A stretch of DNA of 64,000 nt, from assembly GCF_003046475.1 (NCBI RefSeq), contig NZ_PZZZ01000003.1:124001-188000 (forward strand), in the 5' to 3' direction. Position numbers and translations under genes: made by a program. The DNA is from Mycoplana dimorpha. GTDB lineage: Bacteria > Pseudomonadota > Alphaproteobacteria > Rhizobiales > Rhizobiaceae. Positions 36,410-45,097 of the stretch are shown here, piece by piece (the first letter of the stretch is position 1; every line of letters starts with the position of its first letter). The notes under the pieces are model-generated. The model was not told the origin of the DNA, made no database searches, and saw nothing but the letters and a program-made list of their open reading frames with translations.

Positions 36410-37915
36410 CTACCTAACGCGCATTACAAAGGTGTCGTAAGTGTTGCCGGAATAATCGAGGATGACGCTCTTCAGGCGCGAATATTCGCGTAGAGCTTCG
36501 ATGCCGTAATGCTTCCCGTATCCGCTATCCTTGAACCCGCCCATCGGCGTGGCGTATGAGGGACTGCGATAGGTGTTCACCCAGATTGTGCCCGCCTCGA
36601 CGTCGCGGGCGAAGCGAAACGCGCGCTCGATGTCCTGGGTCCAGACGCCTGCCGCGAGGCCGTAGGGCGTGTCGTTCGCCAGCGCCACGAGGTCGCGTTC
36701 GTCTTCAAAGCGGATGATTGTCCCGAAAGGCCCGAAGATCTCTTCCTGCGCGATGCGCATGTCGTTGCTGGCGTCGGCAAACAATGTCGGCTCGAAGTAC
36801 CAGCCCCCGGTCTGCTCGGCGAGTTGCGGCTGCTTTCCGCCCGCAATCAGGCGCGCTCCTTCTTGCCTGCCGTAGCCGACGTAGCGCGCAACTTTTTCGA
36901 GTTGCTCCTTCAGGGCAAGCGGCCCCAGGTCGACATCGTCCGCCGGATGGCCGACGCGCACCGAAGCGGTCAGCGCGACAAGGCGCTCGACAAAATCGTC
37001 ATAGATCGCCGACTGGACGAAAATACGTGAACCCGCCACGCAGCTCTGACCAGCTGCGCCGAATATGCCGCCGAGGACCGCGCGGGCGGCGCGGTCGACG
37101 TCCGCATCGGCGAAGATGCAGTGCGGAGATTTCCCGCCAAGCTCGAGATTGGTCTGGGCAACGTTGCCTGCCGCCGCCCTGGCGATCTCGCGGCCGGTCG
37201 TGCTGGAGCCGGTGAAGGCGATCTTGGCAACGTCCTTGTGGCAGGCAAGCGCCGCGCCGGCCTCGCTGCCAAGCCCGGTAACCACGTTCACGACGCCCGG
37301 CGGGAAGCCTGCCTCCTCGATCAGTTGCGCCAAGGCCAGCGTCGAGACAGAGGTGTGCTCCGACGGCTTGATCACGACGGTGTTGCCCATCGCCAGGCAC
37401 GGGGCCAGGGTCCAGCTCAATTGGTAGAGCGGCGAGTTCCAGGGTACGATGATGCCGACCACGCCGATCGGCTCGCGAAGCGTCAGGTTCAGCATATCGA
37501 GCTTGTTGCCCGGTATGGTCGAGCCTTCGAACGTGGCCGCACTGCCGGCGTAATAGTGGTAGGTCTCCGGCAGAACCCTCATCTGCGCCCTGCTCTCCTT
37601 GAGCAGCTTGCCATTGTCGCGGGTCTCCAGGAGCGCCAGCCTTTCCGAATCGCGTGCGATCAGGTCGGCCAATCGGCGCAAGAGCTGGCTTCTGTCGGCT
37701 TGCGTGGTGCGGCGCCACGATGGCGAGGCCAACGCGTCCTTGGCGGCAGCAACGGCGGCTGCCACGTCCGCTGCGTTGCCCCGCGCGAACTCGTACCAGG
37801 GCTGACCGGTGGTCGGGTCATAGCTCTGGCCGTAGAGATCTTGCGACGGCTTGACCATCACGCCGCCAATCCACAGACCCTGGCGTGACCCCTCAACCGA
37901 ACTCACGTCTAGCAT
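36410..37915 (-). CDS. Aldehyde dehydrogenase (NAD(P)+-dependent)
   Basis: A 501-residue ALDH. Cofactor and catalytic motifs are intact: VVGIIVPWNSPLYQLSW, KPSEHTSVS, FTGSSTTGREIARA, LELGGKSPHCIF (general base Glu) and FGAAGQSCVAGSRIFV (nucleophile Cys). EEIFGPFGTIIRFEDE follows. ATG 37915 has AGGGAG at proper distance; a start at 37978 is not supported. It lies 10 bp upstream of the luciferase-like gene. Confidence 0.93.
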   Translation of the reverse strand: MLDVSSVEGSRQGLWIGGVMVKPSQDLYGQSYDPTTGQPWYEFARGNAADVAAAVAAAKDALASPSWRRTTQADRSQLLRRLADLIARDSERLALLETRDNGKLLKESRAQMRVLPETYHYYAGSAATFEGSTIPGNKLDMLNLTLREPIGVVGIIVPWNSPLYQLSWTLAPCLAMGNTVVIKPSEHTSVSTLALAQLIEEAGFPPGVVNVVTGLGSEAGAALACHKDVAKIAFTGSSTTGREIARAAAGNVAQTNLELGGKSPHCIFADADVDRAARAVLGGIFGAAGQSCVAGSRIFVQSAIYDDFVERLVALTASVRVGHPADDVDLGPLALKEQLEKVARYVGYGRQEGARLIAGGKQPQLAEQTGGWYFEPTLFADASNDMRIAQEEIFGPFGTIIRFEDERDLVALANDTPYGLAAGVWTQDIERAFRFARDVEAGTIWVNTYRSPSYATPMGGFKDSGYGKHYGIEALREYSRLKSVILDYSGNTYDTFVMRVR

Positions 37916-38006
37916 CGTGCTACTCCCTGGTGATCGAGACACTTGTTCCTCCCTGCGCACGCGACCGGGGGCTTGCATCGCCCCCTTCGCTGGCGTCCGC
38001 CCATCG

Positions 38007-38025
38007 CGCCGGCCGCCGGCCGGCG
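38007..38025 (-). terminator. GC hairpin between flavin reductase and ALDH genes
   Basis: CGCCGGCC and GGCCGGCG (8 bp each) with a 3-nt loop lie in the 132-bp gap inside the minus-strand operon. There is no T-tract. It may attenuate transcription or protect the mRNA 3' end. Confidence 0.35.
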
Positions 38026-38047
38026 TGGTTTCGCCCGGCTGTCTGGC

Positions 38048-39052
38048 TCATTGCGCGAGCATTTCGATAGAGGAGAAAGGAAGGACGGCGTCCTCCAGCT
38101 TGGCTACGCGGCCCCCGTCCTTGGAATCGACATAAACTCCGAAACGGGACCGATCGCGCTCGTCGAAATAGCGGCGCAGCATGGTCGACAGCTGCGGATG
38201 TTTCAGGCGCTCCCAACAGAGGTCATCGCGGCTGAAAAACTTGAAGCACTCGCAATCGCGCAGATTGGGACGCTCGCGAACAGTCCCCCGATAGACGATA
38301 TAGGTTTGCCGCTGGTCGAGCAGTTCGAACACCGAGTAAAGGAAGTTAACGTCCACCGGCACGCCGAGATCGTCGAGCTTCGCGATCAGGCCGCCCATAT
38401 GGGCTTGGGCCGATGTCGATGCGGCGCCCGGGATAGTCCAGACGTCGCTCCCATCGTGCTCGCGCATGAGCAGGACACTGCCGTCATGCTCCACGATGCA
38501 GCCGAAAACGGTATTGGGAGCGATCTTGGGCGTTTCTCGTTCCAGGCTGAAGGAAACGTATCCGCCCTTGAAAAATCCAAGCGGCTCGCCGGCTCCTTCA
38601 TGAAGCGACACGACCTTGCCCACCAGCAGAACATGGTCGCCCACCTCCACAATCTGGTGATTTTCGCAGTCTATCCATGCCAGGGAGCCCGCAAGCAGCG
38701 GCGGGCCGGCGCCGATCTTCTCGAAGGAGACGCCTGCGAACTTGTCGCCGGTCTTGGAGGCGAACCGGGACGATAGATCCCGCTGCGATTCGGCCAGCAC
38801 ATTGATGGCAAACCGCTCGCACGAGGCAAAAGCCCGGAGGCTGGCGGCCTTGCGGTCGATGCAGACCAGGACCAAGGGAGGATCGAGGGAAACCGAAGTG
38901 AACGAGTTTGCCGTAAATCCGCGCGGCTGCCCTTCGCCATCGATTGTCGTGACGATGGTCACACCGGTAAGAAAGGAACCAAAGATCCGGCGAAGATGCG
39001 ACGGGTCCAGATGATCCAGAGGCACGCGGATCGCTTTATTCATCTCTGCCAA
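38048..39052 (-). CDS. Flavin reductase fused to a degenerate Nudix domain
   Basis: A 334-residue fusion. Residues 15-170 are an HpaC/NtaB-type flavin reductase (IFGSFLTGVTIVTTIDG, PRGFTANSFTSVSLDPPLVL, WIDCENHQIVEVGDHVLLVG). Residues 180-310 are Nudix-like (TVFGCIVEHDGSVLLMREHD, VWTIPGAASTSAQAHMGGL). The Nudix box lacks the essential Glu and Arg (GAASTSAQ ... IAKLDDLGV), so hydrolysis is unlikely and a ligand-sensing role is possible. It should supply FMNH2 to the luciferase-like enzyme. First gene of the minus-strand operon. Confidence 0.85.
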   Translation of the reverse strand: MAEMNKAIRVPLDHLDPSHLRRIFGSFLTGVTIVTTIDGEGQPRGFTANSFTSVSLDPPLVLVCIDRKAASLRAFASCERFAINVLAESQRDLSSRFASKTGDKFAGVSFEKIGAGPPLLAGSLAWIDCENHQIVEVGDHVLLVGKVVSLHEGAGEPLGFFKGGYVSFSLERETPKIAPNTVFGCIVEHDGSVLLMREHDGSDVWTIPGAASTSAQAHMGGLIAKLDDLGVPVDVNFLYSVFELLDQRQTYIVYRGTVRERPNLRDCECFKFFSRDDLCWERLKHPQLSTMLRRYFDERDRSRFGVYVDSKDGGRVAKLEDAVLPFSSIEMLAQ

Positions 39053-39479
39053 ACCTCGATGCCGTGTTTACTATGCCTCCTTAGTCTTCCATAACGCGGT
39101 GGCTCGCTATCTACGAATCAAGGAAGCCGAACCTCTATTGACTGACGTTTCCTTCAAGGCTGACGAGGGCCGGCGGTGTTAGAACATTGATCAATGCGAT
39201 CGCTATTCAGTGTTGAATTGCCACGAAAATGTGGGCTGCGACCCCATTCCAAAGTGGCCGGCCGGCGCCGATGGCACGCTGGCTCCGCAGGGCAAGTCGC
39301 TGACGCCAACTGCATCTCTTTGCGCGATGCTCTAAGCGCTCGTTTCACGCGGATCATGGCCATGTCGCGGACGCTTTGGCTCTTGTCCTGATGCGGAAGC
39401 TTCCTTCAGAACCGCGCCGCCTGGAGCTGCGCAATGCAGCCTCACAGATTTGGAAAGCAAAAAGTAGGACCTTGACCCG
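39053..39479. other. Divergent promoter region between catabolic operon and its regulator
   Basis: A 427-bp region separating two divergent transcription units. It contains the 12-bp perfect palindrome CATTGATCAATG at 39185-39196, the best candidate operator for the PucR-type regulator. Other open frames in it have no support. Confidence 0.5.
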
Positions 39480-41336
39480 ATGGATCTGCCGAACCTGACA
39501 ACGAGTGGCGAGGACACCGCAGTCAATGCACTGCCGGCCGGGGCTCCCACTGAATACAGGCAACGGATTGCGAGCCTGCGTGCAATATCGAGCTTGATCA
39601 ACGTCAGTTCCGATCCGGCGACCGTTCTCGATCACATTGTCTTCGCCGTCTGCCAGCACACGCGCTGGTCGGCAAGCAGCATCATGGCACTCAACCGAAC
39701 TGCCGGATTGTCCGAGCTCATCGCGCGGTGCGATCCTCATGTCACCGACCTGGCCGGGCTTTCCACGCGGTGGAATCTGCTTCGCAGTCCGGCATTGCGT
39801 GTCGCTGAAACCCGTGCCCCCGTCGTCATCGCGGACGCGCAAGTCGATGCCGCTTTTCCCGATTACCGGGAGGATGCGATCGCCAGGGATTATCACACGG
39901 TGGTTATATTGCCGATGCATGCGACCGACAGCCTCGGCCGCGACATGGTCTTTTCGGTGAATGCGCGCACCCGCATCGAGGTGGATGAGGACGAACTCGA
40001 TCTGCTGCTCACGATCTCGCACCTCGCGTCGGTGGCCGTGCAAAGAGGGAAATCGCTGGCAGCCGAACGACAGACCGCCGAGCGGCTGCAACGCGCACGC
40101 GAGATCAATATCAGCCTTCTTGAGCGGGTCCTCGCGGGCAGCACCACGGCCAAGGTGACCGAGATAGTCGCCAGCATGCTGCCACATGCGGTCGTTCTTT
40201 TCGACGGAATCGCCGATGAATTTCACGTCGGCGGATCTCCCAACCCGGCGCGGATCAACGACCGGGAATGGGCGCTGCTGGTCAAGGGCGCCGCTTCTTC
40301 CCAACTGCTGGAGCTGTCGCAGTCGCAGGGCGCGTCTGAATTCAAGAAGTGTCAGGTGCTCCACATACAGGGCGAGGACGCAACGTTAGAACTCAAGACC
40401 TTTGTCGAACCGTTGATCGTCGACGGGCACACAGTTGGAGCGCTCTTCCTGTTTTCACGCGAAGCCGCGCTTGATGATCTTGAGCTGCTGATCGCTCAGG
40501 AGGCGAAATTTGCGCTCTGCGTGCAACTGATGCGCGCCTACGTTCAGCTTCATGGAAAGGCCAATGCGATCGCGGAATTCTTCGACGAATTGCTGGGGGG
40601 CAATTGGTCGAGCGATCCGCAGATTGTCCGCCGCGCCGGAAGGTTGGGGATTGATCTTACCCGACCCTCCCAACTGCTGGCGTTCCAGCAGAGCGGCAGC
40701 GCCCCCGACGATGCGGACTACCTCCAGCAGAAACTTGTCAACGGACTTCATGCCGTCAATCGCGATGCTGTTGTCTCTTGGCAGGGCGATGCCTGCCTGA
40801 TTCTCATTCCATTGTCCGCCAAGGTCGGTAGTGGCGACGGCGAGATGCTCGTCGCGAGAGTCCGGCAGCTCGTCAAGTCGATCACCGGAGCCGATCCCGC
40901 ACTCGCCGTGGGGCCTGTCTGCCGGGAACCGAAGGACTATGCGCCGGCGTGGGAGGGGTGTGTCCAGCTCTTGCGGCTGGCCAAGCTGTTCGGGCGGTCG
41001 GGCACCTTGCACGCCGGGGACTTCGGTGCCTTTTCGCTTCTCGTGTCGGCGTTGGGCGACAGCTCGCTGGAGGCATATGTGGAGCAGACGCTCAGTCCAA
41101 TCGACGAATATGACAGCGCGCACGGAACCGAGCTGCTGCGCTCTGCCGAAGTATTTATCGAGGAAGGTTGCCGCTATCAGAGCGCCTCGGAAGCGCTCGG
41201 CGTTCACGTCTCGACGCTCCGCTACCGGCTCGGCCGGCTCAATGACGCGTTGAATGTCGATGTCGGATGCCCCGACGTCCGCTTCTCCCTCTGGTTGGCC
41301 ATGCGGCTTCGGCATATGAAGAAGCGAGCAGGGTGA
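39480..41336 (+). CDS. GAF / PucR-CdaR-type transcriptional regulator
   Basis: A 618-residue regulator. The N-terminal GAF domain (about residues 30-200) shows INVSSDPATVLDHIVFAVCQ and VVIADAQVDAAFPDYREDA. A coiled segment and a middle domain follow, and the C-terminal PucR-type helix-turn-helix is SASEALGVHVSTLRYRLGRL. Such proteins activate catabolic genes on binding an effector. It is divergent from the monooxygenase operon and upstream of a transporter, so it probably controls both. Confidence 0.88.
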   Translation: MDLPNLTTSGEDTAVNALPAGAPTEYRQRIASLRAISSLINVSSDPATVLDHIVFAVCQHTRWSASSIMALNRTAGLSELIARCDPHVTDLAGLSTRWNLLRSPALRVAETRAPVVIADAQVDAAFPDYREDAIARDYHTVVILPMHATDSLGRDMVFSVNARTRIEVDEDELDLLLTISHLASVAVQRGKSLAAERQTAERLQRAREINISLLERVLAGSTTAKVTEIVASMLPHAVVLFDGIADEFHVGGSPNPARINDREWALLVKGAASSQLLELSQSQGASEFKKCQVLHIQGEDATLELKTFVEPLIVDGHTVGALFLFSREAALDDLELLIAQEAKFALCVQLMRAYVQLHGKANAIAEFFDELLGGNWSSDPQIVRRAGRLGIDLTRPSQLLAFQQSGSAPDDADYLQQKLVNGLHAVNRDAVVSWQGDACLILIPLSAKVGSGDGEMLVARVRQLVKSITGADPALAVGPVCREPKDYAPAWEGCVQLLRLAKLFGRSGTLHAGDFGAFSLLVSALGDSSLEAYVEQTLSPIDEYDSAHGTELLRSAEVFIEEGCRYQSASEALGVHVSTLRYRLGRLNDALNVDVGCPDVRFSLWLAMRLRHMKKRAG

Positions 41337-41507
41337 TGGCTGTCCAGGGCGTCAGGGGCCTGCGCGTTCTGCAATCCGACGAACAAGTGGCCGCGATGTT
41401 CTACAAAACGTAGATAGTTGGCTTTTGCCCATTTTCCTACATTGGCAACGACATGAGAGGACGGGCGCCGCGTTGTGGCTGCCCGGCAAGCGCATAGGGA
41501 GAATTCG

Positions 41508-42320
41508 ATGAGGCAACCACGCGGACTGCAGGGAACCCACGAGACGCTGAAGTGGCATCTTTTCTGCGACGACCTGTTCTTTTGCGTCCACGTTTTCACC
41601 GGTGAGTCGATCGAGGTCAGTACGGCCTGGGTATACGACGGTGGCGTGCGTGAGATCTTCCGGCACGAAAACACCTTGCAGCAATCCGCTGCCGACTATC
41701 TCGACATTTCCTCGCGGACCCTTCAGATCGTTGACGTCGATGGCGGTGTTTCGATTGTGTGCCGGGATGACTCCGGCGAGGTCGCCTTCTCCATGGAGTT
41801 GAAGGAGCGCAACGTCTTTGCGTGGAAGGATCCGGCCGACCCGGACAACGAAGGCGTCATTCATTGGCCGGATATGTCCGGAACGGCTACCTACAAGGGG
41901 AAGACCTATAGCGGTCACGGATACTGCAAGCGTGTGATGTGGGCAGAGAGCCCGCGCTACTGGGGCTACCGTTTCCTGCAGAGCACCAAACCCGACGGTT
42001 CGCTGGCCCTGTGGGGAGCGGATGGCGTTTTCGGCTTCTCCAAGTACGACTATTTCCGTCTTGTCAGGCCGGACGGCACCTTGCTGAGCGCCGATCCGGA
42101 AATGTCCTCGCACAAGCAGAACACGTTCTACGCCAAGGCGGGCGACACCAATTACCGCATCGCGTTCGAGGAACTGGGCTATTGGGAGACCCGGCTGGTC
42201 TCGAAGTCGATGGACTCGATGCTGCGCCAGCAGTACGGCCGCATGACCCTTTTCGCGAACGAGAAAGAGGTGACCAGCGGGCCTGCGTTCCGTGAATACT
42301 GCTACGGAACGCTCGGCTGA
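41508..42320 (+). CDS. Hypothetical beta-rich protein (lipocalin/CrtC-like architecture possible)
   Basis: A 270-residue protein with AGGGAG before ATG 41508. It is aromatic-rich with repeated beta-strand patterns (FCVHVFTGESIEVSTAWVYD; TYKGKTYSGHGYCKRVMWAE; WGYRFLQS; YWETRLVSKSM). There is no signal peptide. The GHGYxxxxW segment and overall layout recall AttH/CrtC-type double lipocalin proteins, but that is a guess. It lies between regulator and transporter and may bind or isomerise the pathway substrate. Confidence 0.6.
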   Translation: MRQPRGLQGTHETLKWHLFCDDLFFCVHVFTGESIEVSTAWVYDGGVREIFRHENTLQQSAADYLDISSRTLQIVDVDGGVSIVCRDDSGEVAFSMELKERNVFAWKDPADPDNEGVIHWPDMSGTATYKGKTYSGHGYCKRVMWAESPRYWGYRFLQSTKPDGSLALWGADGVFGFSKYDYFRLVRPDGTLLSADPEMSSHKQNTFYAKAGDTNYRIAFEELGYWETRLVSKSMDSMLRQQYGRMTLFANEKEVTSGPAFREYCYGTLG

Positions 42321-42679
42321 TCCTGAGCGATGACGTTGGAGGCGACGGTCACGGGAGTTTCCTGCCAAGGATGGCGGGAGTCGTCCCGGCGTTGCGTGTC
42401 GCCGAGTGTCGCCTTCCGGCGCTCGCTGCCTCGCGACTCAGATAAGCGGTGAGGTTGAATTCCCGCCTCGAGCGGGCAGTGAAAAATTGTGTTGCCGCGT
42501 GCTCGGCATGCGGCAGCAAGCGAAGGGCTGGCCACTGGCTAGAGGGGGTTCAGGCCAGTCCGATCGCAAACGCGTCAACTTGGGAGATGGCGCCTTCACA
42601 CATGTCGGCGGTTCTGCGCGGGAGGTCGTCCCGGCAGCGCGTCGCCAACATGTCCGCAAGGGCCGAATGGGAGGTGGAA
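42321..42679. other. 359-bp upstream region of the ABC transporter
   Basis: This region holds an imperfect direct repeat of about 25 bp: GGGAGTCGTCCCGGCGTTGC at about 42375 and GGGAGGTCGTCCCGGCAGCG at about 42620, each followed by TGTCGCC or CGTCGCC. The repeats could be regulator sites. No gene recognised. Confidence 0.35.
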
Positions 42680-43789
42680 ATGCAATCTAACAGCAAGAAC
42701 ATCACGCGCAGACGCATGTTGGCCGTTTCCGGAGCCGCGCTCGGCGTCGCTTCGACTTTCGGGTTTTCTGCATCGGCCCGGGCTTCGGCGGCAAAGTCAA
42801 ACGTCCAGGATATCCTGGACGCGTTGAAGGATGTACCAGCCGCCGAGCGGACGCAGTTCCTGCGGGCGGAAGCCGCCAAGGAGGGCAAGGTTGTCCTCTA
42901 CGGTTCCGATGCTCCGAACCTGCTGCGGGCATGGGGCACGGCCTTCACGAGCGCCTTCCCGGAAATCGAGGCCGAGTTCGTGCGGGTATCTTCTCGCGAA
43001 CTGTTGCAGCGGTCGGTAGCCGAGTCCCAGGCCGGCCGGCCCGTAGCCGATGTGCTGCACGCTCCGGCGGTGCAGCTGGCGATTCTCCAGAACATGGGCC
43101 TGTTGGCACGCTACGTATCGCCCGAGGCGGCTTCGTTCTCGAGCGACTATCTCGATCCCGAAGGTTACTGGACCACGCATTGGTTCGCGCCCTGCGTCGT
43201 CGCCTATAATCGCAACCGCATCGAAACCGGCAGCGTGCCAGTCACGCTCGACAATCTGGCTGCGCCCGAATTGAAGGGGATGCTCGGGCGAACCTCCAAT
43301 GGCGGTCGCTGGGTTGCCGGCGTGCTGAAGGCGCTCGGCGACGAACAGGGCGGGGCGGTCATCAAGCAAGTGGCTGAGCAAAAGCCGCGGCTGTTCGATT
43401 CCAACTCCGCTCTGTTGGCGGCCCTGTCGAGCGGACAGATCGGCGTCGGCTTCGATGCCAATTTGAGCGATGTGAAGATCGCGCAAGCGACCGGCGCACC
43501 GATCGATTATGTGGTGCCCGATCCGCTGCTGGTGGTGCCGATGTACCAGTTCATAATGAAAGACGCACCTCATCCTCATGCGGCAGCGCTTCTCTACGAC
43601 TGGATCCTCTCAAAGGAAGGCCAGGCCGCGTATCCGGAGCTAAGCCAGATCGGGCCGCGCCCGGATATTGCCTATCCGGGAGCCGAGGTGATCGAGGGCG
43701 CCAAGAATGTCATCAGCCTCTCGGCCGAGCTTCTCGCCGATCCGGTGCCATTCGATCGGCTCTTTGAAGACCTGTTCATCAGAACCTGA
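42680..43789 (+). CDS. ABC transporter extracellular solute-binding protein (family 1, Fe/polyamine-like)
   Basis: A 369-residue binding protein. The N-terminus TRRRMLAVSGAALGVASTFG looks like a Tat signal. The mature part begins with EAAKEGKVVLYGSDAPNLLR and has FPEIEAEFVRVSSRELLQRS, typical of the FutA/iron-type group 1 proteins, although no iron-binding tyrosine pair is obvious. GGGAGGTGG precedes ATG 42680. First gene of the import operon. Confidence 0.88.
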   Translation: MQSNSKNITRRRMLAVSGAALGVASTFGFSASARASAAKSNVQDILDALKDVPAAERTQFLRAEAAKEGKVVLYGSDAPNLLRAWGTAFTSAFPEIEAEFVRVSSRELLQRSVAESQAGRPVADVLHAPAVQLAILQNMGLLARYVSPEAASFSSDYLDPEGYWTTHWFAPCVVAYNRNRIETGSVPVTLDNLAAPELKGMLGRTSNGGRWVAGVLKALGDEQGGAVIKQVAEQKPRLFDSNSALLAALSSGQIGVGFDANLSDVKIAQATGAPIDYVVPDPLLVVPMYQFIMKDAPHPHAAALLYDWILSKEGQAAYPELSQIGPRPDIAYPGAEVIEGAKNVISLSAELLADPVPFDRLFEDLFIRT

Positions 43790-43840
43790 GATTAGGCAAC
43801 GCCCGCCACACTGTCACACGCGCAAAGCATTCCGAAGCGA

Positions 43841-43869
43841 GCCTTCGGCGGTCTCAAGCCGCCGAAGGC
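43841..43869 (+). terminator. Strong hairpin between binding-protein and ATPase genes
   Basis: GCCTTCGGCGG (43841-43851) and CCGCCGAAGGC (43859-43869) form an 11-bp perfect GC-rich stem with a 7-nt loop, in the 191-bp gap after the binding-protein gene. There is no T-tract. This fits an mRNA-stabilising or attenuating structure that keeps binding protein in excess over the membrane components. Confidence 0.6.
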
Positions 43870-43980
43870 CGCCGCAAAGGCGGGCTGGCTTCCAATGCTG
43901 ACGCTGATGACAATCCGCAGTCGGGTCCGGGCGGGCGTTGAGTGTGAAACTGCAAGTGTCGGAAGCGACAAGGTGTTATC

Positions 43981-45078
43981 GTGATCCAGATTTCTCGTCT
44001 GTACAAAACGTATCCGGGTTCCAAATATACACCGGTCGACGACCTTTCCCTGGAAATACAGGACGGACATTTCTTCACGCTACTTGGGCCAAGCGGCTGC
44101 GGGAAGAGTACGACGCTGCGTTGCATCGCGGGTCTGGAGCGGCCGGATCAGGGCGAAATAAAGATCAACGGCGTCTCGGTGTTTTCTGCTGAAGCGGGCA
44201 GAAATCTGCCGCCATACAAGCGGGCACTCAGCATGGTCTTCCAGAGCTATGCGATCTGGCCGCACATGACCGTTTTCCAGAATGTCGCCTATCCGCTCAA
44301 ATGCCAGGGTCAAAGCAGGGAGGACATCCGCAAGGAAGTGGCCTGGAGCCTGGATCTCGTAGGCCTCGGCCATCTGGCCGACCGGCCGGCACCGCTGCTG
44401 AGCGGTGGCGAGCAGCAGCGTGTGGCGCTCGCCAGAGCCATCGCCGGTCGCTCGAAGGTCATCCTGTTCGATGAGCCGCTCAGCAATCTCGATGCAAAGC
44501 TTCGAGAGACGATGCGATCCGAGATCCGCGCTCTCCACCAGCAACTCAAGTTCACGGCTCTCTATGTGACCCACGACCAGGAAGAGGCATTCTCCATGTC
44601 CGACATGGTCGCGATCATGAACAAGGGGAAGGTCCGCGAACTCGGCAGCCCGGAAGAGCTTTACACCACGCCACGCTCCGAATTCGGGGCCGAGTTTCTG
44701 GGCGCAAGGACGAAGGTCTCGGGCACCGTTCGGGGCAGGACGGATGACAATCTCCTGGTTGTAGAAACGCCGCTCGGGGTTGTCCACTGCCGACATTTTG
44801 CCGATCATCCGCCGGGAACGTCGGTTTTTGTCTATGTGCGCCAGTCGGAGATCTTGCCATCCGAAGGTGCGGCACAGCCCGGCGCTCCCGTCTTCAGCGC
44901 CCGGATCGACAGCGTTGAATTCGTCGGGGATACCATCGACTGGGTGGCACGCGCCGGCGATATAGCCCTCCATGGCCGATCGCTGCTGGGGCGGCCCGAC
45001 TGCAAGAAGATTCGCGAGCATCTGAACGAGGCCATCGACCTTCAGATCGTCAGCGCTTGCTGCGTCCCGTCTACCTGA
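43981..45078 (+). CDS. ABC transporter ATP-binding protein (PotA/FbpC-like)
   Basis: A 365-residue ATPase. Walker A GPSGCGKST (residues 36-44), Q-loop VFQSYAIWPHMT, signature LSGGEQQRVALARA, Walker B VILFDEPLSNLDAK and switch His in THDQEEAFSM are all present, with a C-terminal TOBE-like domain. The start is GTG 43981. It energises the importer whose permease starts 19 bp downstream. Confidence 0.94.
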   Translation: MIQISRLYKTYPGSKYTPVDDLSLEIQDGHFFTLLGPSGCGKSTTLRCIAGLERPDQGEIKINGVSVFSAEAGRNLPPYKRALSMVFQSYAIWPHMTVFQNVAYPLKCQGQSREDIRKEVAWSLDLVGLGHLADRPAPLLSGGEQQRVALARAIAGRSKVILFDEPLSNLDAKLRETMRSEIRALHQQLKFTALYVTHDQEEAFSMSDMVAIMNKGKVRELGSPEELYTTPRSEFGAEFLGARTKVSGTVRGRTDDNLLVVETPLGVVHCRHFADHPPGTSVFVYVRQSEILPSEGAAQPGAPVFSARIDSVEFVGDTIDWVARAGDIALHGRSLLGRPDCKKIREHLNEAIDLQIVSACCVPST

Positions 45079-45097
45079 TCATCCAAGGCCCATAGCA

